Assembly (NCBI GenBank): GCA_002077065.1
Contig: NAJO01000002.1
Span: 930,001-994,000, forward strand
Direction: 5' to 3'
Source of the DNA: Cryoendolithus antarcticus
Lineage: Eukaryota > Ascomycota > Dothideomycetes > Cladosporiales > Cladosporiaceae
DNA: 64,000 nt
Shown: positions 1 to 9,778 of the stretch, in pieces
How the letters are laid out: each line of letters begins with the position of its first letter
Position numbering within the stretch: position 1 is the stretch's first letter
Program-made: the position numbers and the translations under genes
The notes under the pieces: generated by a model
Databases searched by the model: none
The model's input: only the letters and a program-made list of their open reading frames with translations
Told to the model about the DNA's origin: nothing

Positions 1-1031
1 CCCCGGGGATCATTCAGCAGCGAGTTGAAGTCTGTAGATGCGAAGCACGTGTGCCACCCACATGTGCAGCGTCTGGACGCAATGGACTATGGAAGTTGCC
101 AAAAGCGGTATATGTACTTACACATTGTCTTCCCACTCGAGAGACTCAAATTTCGGCGTGTGTAGAGCATTTGCGCTGCTACATACTACCTGACAGCCAA
201 TGTGCGACTGTATTTGCCAACGGAGCGGACAAGCATGGTCTGCCGTCGCTGGAGCCAGCAATTCATCGCGAGCCCTTGGTCGCGGAGGCATGTGAATCCA
301 TTCTAAGATGTCTGAGCCACGACTTCTGACGCCGAAGACATGGGAAGTGAGTGAAGTGAGCAGAAAGAGCGACACCTGTGGGCATCTCCGAACACCTGCG
401 GTCTGGTAGTAATTCGACAAGCGGCCACTGTACCTTCCAGTCGTCAATCATATGCGGTAGCTCGACATGACGGGTCTTGTCCGATCTTCCACGTGGACTG
501 TCAATGTTGCCGCAGAGCTGGTTGCCGCCGATCTAGTGCGGCACTCGCAAGGTTCGTGGCGTCATGCGGGAGGCTTCCAGACGATCGGCTCGTTCTCCTT
601 GCGAAGGCACTACAGTACACTACCCGACATCAGCCTCTGCTGCCCATCCGAGCAGTACAACCTCTTCGCCACCATCTGATCGGAGGAAACCTGGACTGTC
701 GCACCTGAACATACAAACTTTATGCATCTGCGCCTTCCCGGCATCCCCCATGCACGAGCACATCTGACCGCACCAATGCATGCGCCACTAGAGCGTGCCA
801 AGATTAGTTGCGCGACCTCCACCCTCGATGCAGCTCTTTGCGACACTGCACATGCAGCTCTTTGCAGCCACGATCCCACTCTTCATTGCGTCGGGCCCTC
901 TTCATTCTCACACTTCACTTCTGTACCCTCCTCTCGGTAACACCATCACTCTTTCGATGGAGCCGCTGTAACTCGAGGCCCATAGTGGCTGGTCACGACC
1001 CACGCAGGCTTTCGAGCAAGTCTTTCATGAG
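1..1031. other. Left-edge intergenic region
   Basis: No recognisable gene or RNA. Short open frames on both strands have no family resemblance and no paired splice signals. The last 120 bases before the next ATG are pyrimidine-rich, as is common in fungal promoters and 5' leaders, so this part probably serves the gene starting at 1032. Confidence 0.5.
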
Positions 1032-3719
1032 ATGCGGTTCCCACCTACACCTCCCGACGAGGTGGCGGCGGATCCGCGGCTTGATACGCCGCCTGCGTTG
1101 GGGCTTCCGTCGCCGGACTACACCCCTCCCACGACTGTCGGCGCAAAGGTGCTCATGGGCGATGGCCGGCTACTCAAGATTCCGCGGCCGGCGTTCCTGA
1201 CTTTCGACAATGATTCAAGAGCGGAAAGCTTCATCACGGCGAGGGAGGAGCCTTCGATGGAACACTTGACTGGATTCGAAAAGCGAGGTGGACCCGTCCA
1301 ATTGCCCGTATCTATTGCTGGAGGGGCTGAAGGCGAGTCCCCAGACATGGACAGCGATGGCCGATCGACGCCCAAGCCTGACATCGCAGAACGTGAGCTA
1401 CCGCGGACTCCCAGTCCGTTTCGCGATGGTGTCCCGCGCGCCGTGTCAGATCGAGCCGAAAAGCGATCCAGCACGCCTCCAAGTGGTGGGAGCGTGAGAA
1501 GGAAGCGGTATCGTGACAACACCAGCGAGTCTGGTACAGCTGGTAGTCGAGATGCAACCAGATCCAAATCGTACCAGATGGTAGGGAGCAGTGCATCGGG
1601 CAGTGCAGAGGCCGAACAGCATGAATCCTGGGAGAAGCATGTAAGCTATGTGCACAGCGATGATGAAGACTTGAGAGAGGTTTCACCTTCGCCGGCGAGC
1701 AGAGACTCGGCAGGTGGCGCACCTCCGGACGATGATGCATGGGAGAAGCACATCTCATACATTTCCTTCGACGAGCCCACAGTCACTTCCGACCAAGTGT
1801 CGAGCCCAGTAGCGTTGAACCCGAATGCTGGAGAGTTGTCGAGCATACACCTCCGTGGAAAGGGAAGTAAGCGGTCTGGGCATGGCATGAACACTGGGAA
1901 GGTGCGATCGAGCAACTCACATGGGCTAAGCGATGTTGCTCGATCGGACGAATTGCCACACCAACGAAAACACTCTCTTCACCGAGTTCCTCACCTCGAC
2001 GCTCTAAAGTCGCCTCCATCGAGCATCACAGTACGCAAGCAACGACTGCCTCACACGATTGGTATTATCGACGACAGCACCGGTGACAGAGACCCTACAA
2101 TCCTGCGCGACGATTCGGACTTCCACCAGAGCAGTCAGATCCTGACCTCTTACCAGCACAACACTGACGAGCTCGACCTGATCTACAGGCATATCCGCTC
2201 CGCAAACATGGACAAATTTGACGCTCTGCAGTCTGGCAAAGTGGTTGAAGCAAGGGTAATATCTGCTCAAGACGCCATGGGCCACGCACTGCGACGCGTT
2301 TCCAAATGCCATTCGCTTCGCACTGCGAGCGATGCAAGTAGCGTCAACAGCGGTGATCTACTTCCCGGGGATGTTCACGGGCGTAACACGGTCAAGGAAC
2401 CAGAACCGTCAGTTCAATCATCATCGCAAGCTGTTCGTCCGAGCCGACGCGCTGAAATGTTCAGTAGGCAGCACGATCCGAAAGCGTCGAACTTGCGGGC
2501 TGTGTCCAACCCAGTACCACCTCGCCAATTGCGTCGCGAGAGACGAATTCTCAGCGATACGATCAAGAACAGGCCGATGGAGGTGTACGACGCGACCTTA
2601 CGTGCCAAATTGCGAAGAGGAACTCAGACATCTCGAGTCATCGAACGGCCTGCGCATCAATTGCGCCATACCTCGATGCCTGCTTCCAACAAGAGCAAGT
2701 CCGATCAAGCAACGAGCTTAGTGGCTCAGCAAGGCAGCTCGCACGATTATGAAGCGTTCGAGCACGGTCTCCGCCGTCACTCCAGAGACTATCGCCTGGA
2801 AAAGCTGTCCATAGCGGATCATGCTCCAAGACCGGTGGAAATGGAGCGCTTCATGTCTCCCGCTTCGCCACAATTTCTGGGTATCTCAGCACATCAGCAT
2901 TCCCGCAGTATGGCAACGATTGCTTCGCAGAGCCAATGGTCTGCCAACGCCGAGCTATGTGAAGCCAGTAACATGGAGATCTTTCCTCACAGCAACAAAA
3001 GTGTCATGGTTGTCGATAATGCCTCTCGACCAACAAGCAAAGACAAACAGCAATCACTCAAGGACAGCTACACCGATGAAGACGACATTACGTTCAAGGG
3101 CCCATACCACGGCTTCGTCGATGAGTCGTTTACTAAACGACCTACACAGCCGACTTTCGCCTTGAATGGACAGGATATGCAAGCTGGTGATGGAAAGCAG
3201 GTACCGCAGATCAATTACATTCCGCCTACGCCAAATAGCGAGTTGGACCGACAATTGATCAGTCCTGAGAAACGCCCATCACTCGCATCACACGCGCGTC
3301 GTTTCTCTGAGATGCTCTTTCCACGTCGCCCATCGATCACACAAGAAGAGAACAACACGCGCAACGTTAGCTTGCATCCGAATTGGCGTCCATCGTACGC
3401 GACAAGCTATTCTACAGACTCCGTCGACTCGCTCCCAGAAATGGGACAAGACTTCGACATTTTGCCACGAGGTGGCGACACTTCCGACCATCCAGCTTCA
3501 TTTCCAAGAAAGCTGAGTGTTCGTATGCCTGGATTCCGTGGTACAGGAGGGTTTAGTCAGGGTAATAGCTTGGGTATCGATAGGCATGGAACGAATGTAC
3601 GAAGGCATTGGGTGGATGGACGAAGGGTGAAGGGAAATGGGAAGAAAGGGTTTAGTATTCCGGGTACAAGCAAGAGAGTCGTGTTCGTTGGTTTGAAAGG
3701 GTTGAAGGGACATAAGTGA
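1032..3719 (+). CDS. Large disordered fungal protein of unknown function
   Basis: A single-exon frame of 895 codons that I do not recognise. It is rich in Ser, Pro, Arg and Asp and looks mostly disordered. A Pro-rich start (PPTPPDE at residues 4-10) is followed by the most ordered-looking stretch, around residues 35-65 (GAKVLMGDGRLLKIPRPAF). A short motif, WEKH[VI]SY[VI], occurs twice, with Trp at about residues 200 and 237. The last 60 residues are strongly basic and Gly-rich and end in Lys. There is no signal peptide or membrane segment. The ATG at 1032 is the first in frame. Length and composition suggest a regulatory or scaffold protein, perhaps nuclear because of the basic tail, but this is inference. 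Being long, open and GC-balanced, it is very likely a real gene; no function should be assigned. Confidence 0.8.
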   Translation: MRFPPTPPDEVAADPRLDTPPALGLPSPDYTPPTTVGAKVLMGDGRLLKIPRPAFLTFDNDSRAESFITAREEPSMEHLTGFEKRGGPVQLPVSIAGGAEGESPDMDSDGRSTPKPDIAERELPRTPSPFRDGVPRAVSDRAEKRSSTPPSGGSVRRKRYRDNTSESGTAGSRDATRSKSYQMVGSSASGSAEAEQHESWEKHVSYVHSDDEDLREVSPSPASRDSAGGAPPDDDAWEKHISYISFDEPTVTSDQVSSPVALNPNAGELSSIHLRGKGSKRSGHGMNTGKVRSSNSHGLSDVARSDELPHQRKHSLHRVPHLDALKSPPSSITVRKQRLPHTIGIIDDSTGDRDPTILRDDSDFHQSSQILTSYQHNTDELDLIYRHIRSANMDKFDALQSGKVVEARVISAQDAMGHALRRVSKCHSLRTASDASSVNSGDLLPGDVHGRNTVKEPEPSVQSSSQAVRPSRRAEMFSRQHDPKASNLRAVSNPVPPRQLRRERRILSDTIKNRPMEVYDATLRAKLRRGTQTSRVIERPAHQLRHTSMPASNKSKSDQATSLVAQQGSSHDYEAFEHGLRRHSRDYRLEKLSIADHAPRPVEMERFMSPASPQFLGISAHQHSRSMATIASQSQWSANAELCEASNMEIFPHSNKSVMVVDNASRPTSKDKQQSLKDSYTDEDDITFKGPYHGFVDESFTKRPTQPTFALNGQDMQAGDGKQVPQINYIPPTPNSELDRQLISPEKRPSLASHARRFSEMLFPRRPSITQEENNTRNVSLHPNWRPSYATSYSTDSVDSLPEMGQDFDILPRGGDTSDHPASFPRKLSVRMPGFRGTGGFSQGNSLGIDRHGTNVRRHWVDGRRVKGNGKKGFSIPGTSKRVVFVGLKGLKGHK

Positions 3720-4238
3720 TGAGTTACATGATGGGACAATGGGACGAGACAACGGGTGTACATGAACTGGAACGCGTAACGATGGCAAGCTGGCTATGGG
3801 TAATGATTCGGGATAATGGCTTTGGACGCGACTGGGCGATGATTGGTTTCGCTGAGTGTAGTATATGTATATTGGCATCCTTCTTCCTCACTTCACATCT
3901 GCACTCCTGAGATCTTCCGTTGCATCTCAGCGAAGCGGTTCAGTACATCTCATCCCTCACGCCTCGCTGTTCGTCGTAGGTCTAGTCCTTCGAAGCGATC
4001 GTCATTCGAGATCTGCTTGCTGACAGCACATGCAGTGACCATTGGCGTCGTCACTGGAGGCTTGTGTCGCTTCAGCAGCCTTGCTGCGATCACGTTTGCT
4101 GGATGCCCACATTTCGTCGCGACCATCGCTTAGTACGAAGTGACTTCACCACGAGATAAAAATCTCCCGTTGTCGTCAGTCGCACGCGCATCGGTTGCAG
4201 CGCTCGTCAGTGAGGCAGCTGGATTGCGCAGCGTCTCC
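3720..4238. other. Intergenic region between convergent genes
   Basis: This lies between the stop of the disordered-protein gene on the plus strand and the stop of the CoA-transferase gene on the minus strand. It should hold both 3' untranslated regions. No gene, RNA or repeat was seen. Confidence 0.5.
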
Positions 4239-5570
4239 TCACACCACACCCTCGTTCTTCAAAATCTCGATTTCACTCTCACCATACCCAAGCTCTCCCA
4301 ATACCTCATCAGTATGCTCGCCCAATCTCGGAGGTCGCGACCTCAGACTTGTGTCGGCATCACTGAACTTCACCGGCGTGCCAATCCCCCGCCACTCCCC
4401 AGAACGCACTGCATCCCACTCAACAGACTGGATCATATTTCGAGCCCCCGTCTGTGGATGCTCGAAAGCTTGCTGAATGCTGTTTACGGGGCCGTGGGCC
4501 AAACCAGAGCCGTCGAGTAGGGCAAGCCACTCCTTCGACGTCCTTGCTGAGAAGACATCGTTGAAGATATCGCCCATGATAGCGCGGTGCTCGACTCGCT
4601 TGGCGTTCGTGGCGAAGCGCTCATCGGCAAGAAGATCATCGCGACCGATCTTCAGACACAGCGTCCGGTATTGACGATCATTATTTGCAGCCAGTGTCAG
4701 CCAGACGCCATCCTTGCATTTCAAAGTATTGTACGGCACGATTGAAGGATGCGCAGCACCATACCGTTTACCATCAATGCCTCTGTTCAGCCAATTGGCG
4801 CCGACATTGATAAGCAGGCTAATCTGCGTTTCGAACAATGAAGATGAGATATGCTGTCCTTTGCCTGTCCGGTCGCGAGCGTACAGCGCAGCCATAATGG
4901 CCCCATGCGTGTAGAGACCAGTCGACATGTCTGTCATACCTAGGCCAGGCCGCACAGGGCCTCCATCTGGGTGGCCAGTAATGTGCATCAGCCCACCCTC
5001 AGCGGCTGCGATCGCATCGTAGCCTGCGCGCTTGCTGTAAGGCCCTGCGGAGCCGTAGCCAGAGATAGAAGCATAGATTAGTCCAGGATTGAGCGCAGAC
5101 AGCTTCTCATAGCCAATGCCTAAGCGATCAGCTCCACCAGGCACGAAGTTCTCGAGTACAACATCAGACTTCTTTGTGAGCTCGTACACCACATCCAATG
5201 CCTTTGGCTTCTTCAGATCCAGCGTCAGACTCCGTTTGTTGCGGTTGATAGCCGCGAAGTAGAAGCTGATCGGCTTTGCATCCTCAGCCCAATCTTGATC
5301 TTCCCCAGTGCCCTGCCACGATCGAGTCTCGTCGCCTTGTCCGGGCTGCTCGACTTTGATCACGTCTGCGCCGTAGTCGGCGAGAATCTGGCTGCAGAAC
5401 GGGCCAGCGAGGATGCGAGAGAAGTCCAGTACACGGACACCTTCTAACGGTCGATTGCTCTCGGTCTTCGATGGAAGTGTAGATTCACCGCGTGCTTTCA
5501 AGTGTTTAGACAGATGTGCCTGGAGAGGTCTGTGGTTGAGTAGCCTGTTACGGCCAATACATCGAAACAT
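4239..5570 (-). CDS. Class III (CaiB/BaiF) CoA-transferase, SUGCT-like, mitochondrial
   Basis: A single exon of 443 residues. CaiB/BaiF enzymes move CoA from an acyl-CoA to a free acid through an aspartyl-CoA thioester. The domain starts near residue 43 at GVRVLDFSRILAGPFCSQ, continues with DYGADVIKVEQPGQGD, and carries the catalytic Asp near residue 214 in GMTDMSTG. The basic, acid-poor first 35 residues look like a mitochondrial presequence. Overall it most resembles eukaryotic SUGCT (succinate-hydroxymethylglutarate CoA-transferase, which acts on glutarate), more than bacterial formyl-CoA transferase; the exact substrate is inferred. Upstream the frame opens only through a GTG at 5579, so the ATG at 5570 was taken. 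It is divergent from the acyl-CoA dehydrogenase at 5815, with 244 bp between the two ATGs, which suggests joint control of a mitochondrial acyl-CoA route. Confidence 0.88.
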   Translation of the reverse strand: MFRCIGRNRLLNHRPLQAHLSKHLKARGESTLPSKTESNRPLEGVRVLDFSRILAGPFCSQILADYGADVIKVEQPGQGDETRSWQGTGEDQDWAEDAKPISFYFAAINRNKRSLTLDLKKPKALDVVYELTKKSDVVLENFVPGGADRLGIGYEKLSALNPGLIYASISGYGSAGPYSKRAGYDAIAAAEGGLMHITGHPDGGPVRPGLGMTDMSTGLYTHGAIMAALYARDRTGKGQHISSSLFETQISLLINVGANWLNRGIDGKRYGAAHPSIVPYNTLKCKDGVWLTLAANNDRQYRTLCLKIGRDDLLADERFATNAKRVEHRAIMGDIFNDVFSARTSKEWLALLDGSGLAHGPVNSIQQAFEHPQTGARNMIQSVEWDAVRSGEWRGIGTPVKFSDADTSLRSRPPRLGEHTDEVLGELGYGESEIEILKNEGVV

Positions 5571-5814
5571 CAAGCTCACGATGACATGTCCTCCACAAAC
5601 AGGACCTGCACGCTCTTACATTTTGCGATTCTGCTCAATAATGTATGCCTTTGTCACTCAGAGCGATTCACGCTCAATTGGTGGGGTTGCAACCAAAGAG
5701 GGGACATGCCGAGGTTGCGCTGTTGTGTTATATACAAGCAGCGCATGTCTTTGACAATGCAAGAGAGATCATGCTGTAGCAAGTTTAGTAGGAAGAGTGA
5801 AGAAGGAATTCAAC
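5571..5814. promoter_or_regulatory. Shared divergent promoter of CoA-transferase and acyl-CoA dehydrogenase genes
   Basis: These 244 bp separate the start codons of two mitochondrial acyl-CoA genes that run away from each other. The spacing is short enough that one nucleosome-free region probably serves both. I could not pick out a specific activator site with confidence. Both transcripts must also carry their 5' leaders within this interval. Confidence 0.5.
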
Positions 5815-7317
5815 ATGCTGTTGTCGAAGCTTCAGAACCGAATCTCAGCTTCAACAAACCTACCTCAACTTCCCGCAGCCCTCCATCGCGGTCATCTCGC
5901 AACCTCACACCTCAAATGTTCCCAAGCCAGCAACGCAAGCTCTACACAGTATCGCCAGCAGTCAAGTGTAGCATCAAGTAGGCTGCTTTCGCGGCCACTA
6001 GCACAGCCCCATTTAAGGCAAGCTGTATCACGGAGCCGGTCTTTCCAACTCACCCAACGTCGATCATTCGTAGCAAAAGCCACCGACTGCCTGCCAGCCT
6101 ACGCAGACTACACAGACTCGCAACTCACCGTTCGCGAAGCAATTGCAAAGATTTGCTTAAACTTCCCCGACTCCTACTGGCTTAACATCGACAACACCGC
6201 AACATGGCCGACGGAGTTCCAGCAAGCGATCGCCAAAGCCGGCTGGCTCGGGATCATGATGCCATCGCAGTACGGCGGGTCCGAGCTTGGTCTTGCCGAA
6301 GCGACTATCATGATGCAAACGATCGCTGAGTCCGGTGGCGGGTACACGGCGAGTAGCTGTGTTCACATGAATATATTCGGTTTGGCGCCGGTGGTAAAGT
6401 ATGGGAGCGAGGAGCAGAAGGCGAGGTTTCTGCCGCCGCTGATCGAGGGGCGGGAGAGGGCGTGTTTTGCAGTGACTGAGCCTAACACTGGGCTCGATAC
6501 GCTCAAGTTGCAGTCTCTGGCGACGAGAGACGGCGATGAGTATGTGCTGAAGGGCAGCAAGATCTGGACTTCCACTGCGCAGGTCGCTGAGAAGATCCTG
6601 ATCTTGGTCCGGACGACACCACTTGAGGAAGTCAAGAAGCCGAGTGAGGGTCTGACGCTGTTCTACACTGACCTGGATCGCTCGCAAGTCTCCGTTACCG
6701 AGATCAAGAAGATGGGCAGAGCTGCTGTTGACACGAACTCGCTTTACTTCGACGGCTGGCGGGTCCCAGTAACCGATCGCATTGGTAATGAAGGCGATGG
6801 CTTCAAGATGATCATGCACGGAATGAACGCCGAGAGGATATTGATCGCAGGTGAAGCCATAGGCCTCGGCATCGCAGCGATCCGGCATGCTGCGCGGTAC
6901 GCACGTGAGCGGGTCGTGTTCGGCAGGCCGATCGGACAGAACCAGGGGATTGCACATCCTCTAGCGAAGGCGTGGTGCGAGCTCGAGAGCACTCGCCTGA
7001 TGACCATGCAGGCGGCAAAGATGTGGGACGAAGGCTTCGCAACCGGAGAGTATGCGAATGCTTGCAAGTATCTCGCTGGTGAGCATGCTTTCACGGCTTG
7101 TGAGACTGCGGTCTGTAGCATGGGAGGCATGGGCTACGCAAAGGAGTCAGTGCCTACGAAGAGTGGATGTATCCAACACAAATGCTGATATCATCGCAGA
7201 TACCATGTCGAGCGATTCCTGCGTGAAGTGATCATCCCCCGTCTGGCTCCTGTGAGCAGGGAGATGATATTGAATTACATCTCCGAGAAGGTGCTTGACT
7301 TGCCAAGGTCATACTGA
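5815..7317 (+). CDS. Acyl-CoA dehydrogenase, mitochondrial
   Basis: Two exons, 5815-7145 and 7200-7317, give 482 residues; the 54-bp intron has a GTCAGT donor and a CAG acceptor. Joining restores the family's C-terminal run GGMGYAKEYHVERFLRE and the end DLPRSY; unspliced, the frame would end early in an unrelated tail. Residues 1-90 are rich in Arg, Ser and Gln without acids, like a mitochondrial presequence. The dehydrogenase domain follows: N-terminal helices (YTDSQLTVREAIAKIC), the FAD-contacting CFAVTEPNTGLDTL, the beta domain, then NAERILIAGEA and VVFGRPIGQNQ. It would use FAD and electron-transfer flavoprotein to make an alpha,beta double bond in an acyl-CoA. The chain-length or branched-chain substrate cannot be read from sequence. 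An upstream GTG extends the frame to 5797; the ATG at 5815 was preferred. Confidence 0.9.
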
Positions 7318-7795
7318 GGCAGGTGACAGGAGCCCGCCCGTGGTCGACGGGAATGGAGCTAGCATACCACGACGTATGTGGGATTGCTACTTGTCGCAAC
7401 CGGCCATTGGCTTGTTCAGCGCCTGATCATCTCGACAGTCAGACAGTTTTCCGAGGGCCAGTCCGTCGCAACGCTGTGCGAAAGTGTGCGCCAACCACTG
7501 TGGACCATAGGCGCAATGCCTCGCAACAGTCCGAGATGAGCAGTGAGGTCACCAGAGCTATCTGTCAACAACATTCACATCGCTGGTGATGGGAAGCAGG
7601 CAGAAATTAGAAGAGACAGATGAAGATCGAGAAGCCGCCAAGTCTCTAGCGTGGTGATTTCGCGAGGTTACCTTGGAGTGGAGAGTGAGTGATCGACGAA
7701 GAGCATCGACAAGCACGATGTACCTTCTGAGATTCATGGTAACGTCAAGGCCAAGACACAGTTACATCACGTCTGTAATCGGCTTGTCGGATGGC
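7318..7795. other. Intergenic region between convergent genes
   Basis: This holds the 3' ends of the acyl-CoA dehydrogenase and MDR reductase genes. I saw no gene, RNA or repeat in it. Confidence 0.5.
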
Positions 7796-9016
7796 TCACT
7801 GCCCGCTCCCCGCCCCCGGCGTATCCTCAATCTTAAACACATACTTGACCGCACTCGCCTTACCATCCTTCAAGTTCTTCAGCGCCTGCTCGACGCCTCC
7901 AAGCCCACCCGGCACAACCTCCTGTGGCTGTGCCTTGAACCATCCCTCCTCCAATCCCTTGCTCAGATACCTACTCCACACATATCCAAAGTCCTTGAGG
8001 TCGCCGTGCACATCACCAACCCTGGTCGTAGACTTCTCGACAGTGTCCGCGAACCCAGGGTAGTCTTTGCCGGGGAGGACAAAAGTCACTTTACCCTTGG
8101 CGTCGACAACTTGGGCGAGGTTCTCTACGGAGCCGTTCTCAGAGACTGCGTCGAAGGCGTGCAGAAGAGGAGCACCGTTAAGGGCAGACTTGATGGACGA
8201 CACGACGTGCTCATCACCTTTGCGGTAGTCGACCAAGACGTCACCCTTGGACTTGTCGAGAAACTGCTCGACGTGGGATGAGGCGCGGCCGGCAATCGTG
8301 ATCAGAGGGTGGATGTTTGATTTGATGGCCAGCTGCAGGGCATATGAGCCGACTGACGACGAGGCACCGTAAATGACCAGAGGCGTCTTGCTGCTTGCCT
8401 TCGAAGCTGGACTCCACGGCTCTGGTAGTCCGAGACGAGCGTAGAGACCCACAGCTGCTGTCAACGCCGCAAGCGGGATAGCGGCGCCCTCGGAAAAGCT
8501 GATGTTCTTGGGGAGATGGAAGGTGGTGTGCTTCCAGGAGAGTGCGTACTCCGCGTACGAGCCACCCGGTGTCATCATCTCGTGGAAGGCCATTACTCTG
8601 TCGCCTTTCTTGAACTCTACCACATTCTCGCCAACCTCGTGAACAATGCCAGAGATGTCGTCGCCCTTGGTAGCAAGTCAGCTCTGGTATGTCTACGTGT
8701 GGAGACGCAATGACATACTTGGTTCAGCACGCCCTTATCGCCCGACCATTCTGGTCGCTTCCTGTTAGTGGGTTAGTCCCAGTGTTGCTGGAGTCGATCA
8801 TCGCCCACCAGGGACTTTCCAGTCTTTCGGGTTCGAGCCGCTGTAGATGACTTTCGTCACGACTTGATCGGCATTGGGCTTCGGGACTGACGAGTCTACG
8901 ATCTTGACCTTGGGCCCAGCTGAAACGATGGCTTCTTTCATTGTAGTGACTGAACGGAGGTGCTGGGAGATGGAGGTGATGCGAGATGTAGTGGTGTGTT
9001 TGAGGGATTGGAGCAT
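7796..9016 (-). CDS. Zinc-type alcohol dehydrogenase-like (MDR) quinone or enoyl reductase
   Basis: Three exons on the minus strand, 9016-8809, 8750-8719 and 8665-7796, with introns of 58 and 53 bp, give 369 residues. The joins restore the family run SNPKDWKVPEW, then GVLNQGDDISGIVHEVGEN; a CACTAAC branch point lies 13-20 bases before the first acceptor. The N-terminal GroES-like domain is followed by GDRVMAFHEMMTPGGSYAEY and a Rossmann fold (YGASSSVGSYALQLA, residues about 210-225). The Cys ligands of catalytic and structural zinc are not seen, so this is a zinc-free quinone-oxidoreductase-type enzyme using NADPH, close to fungal CipB-like proteins. Residues 1-25 could be a mitochondrial leader; a second ATG (MKEAIVSAG) lies at 8941 and would give a cytosolic form. 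Substrate unknown. Confidence 0.85.
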
Positions 9017-9778
9017 GGAAGTAGAATGAACCGTGGGACTTATGGAGACTGCAGAGGTTGTGGATCTCGGATGCTCGACAACCGTGAACGTCGTCGACAG
9101 CAGATGGAGCCGCGCTGCAATGGCAATACGGTCGGTGATAGCTTACATCCTCAGGCTGAATAATGCCGAATGTTGTGGAGCGGGCCTGATGGCGTCATGA
9201 TGCTGTGTTTCAACTGCCGAGGCCGTGCACTGGTGTACAGCTGTGAGCTCTACAGCAACACTTGCTGGCTTCGCACTGTTGCAGCAGCAACTGCAAGCTT
9301 TGTCAAAATCCTCATGCCAGGTGCGCGCTACACTGCTGCGAAGGGTCTAGTCGTCCAAGCCCTTTCGCCATGCGAGTCCGGCACATAGCATGGAGACCAC
9401 ATCTCATGGTGTGGAGTTCCCAAGAGGGTCTCTCGGGGCGGAAGTGCGAAGGTCAGAGGCGTGATGCAGACGTCCGCACTCGGGAGAGGGACGAGCAATG
9501 GGCCTTCGAGAGATTTCTGGTGGACGTGCGAAGTGGAGGACTGCAAGGCGGGAATTTGGCTGAGGAAAGGGCGCCCATAGCAACCGGCGCGGACCGTAAC
9601 CTACTGAACCCCGGTTATGTTGACCTGCGTTTCACGCTAGTAATTTGCCAGTGACGCTTGACAGACGACACCTGAAGGCATTGGCACACGCTACGATCAC
9701 TTTGATAGCTCATATGAGGCATCGCACAAGCAGAACTCTCACAGCCATATCGCGGCTATACACTCTACACCCGCGACC
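9017..9778. other. Intergenic region between divergent genes
   Basis: This contains the promoters of the MDR reductase (minus strand) and the kinesin (plus strand). Short open frames inside it have no recognisable content. No repeat or RNA was seen. Confidence 0.5.

Noticed and set aside
6157..6957. A 266-codon minus-strand frame opposite the acyl-CoA dehydrogenase
   Set aside because: It lies entirely within a confident coding exon and mirrors its codon bias; no domain is visible.
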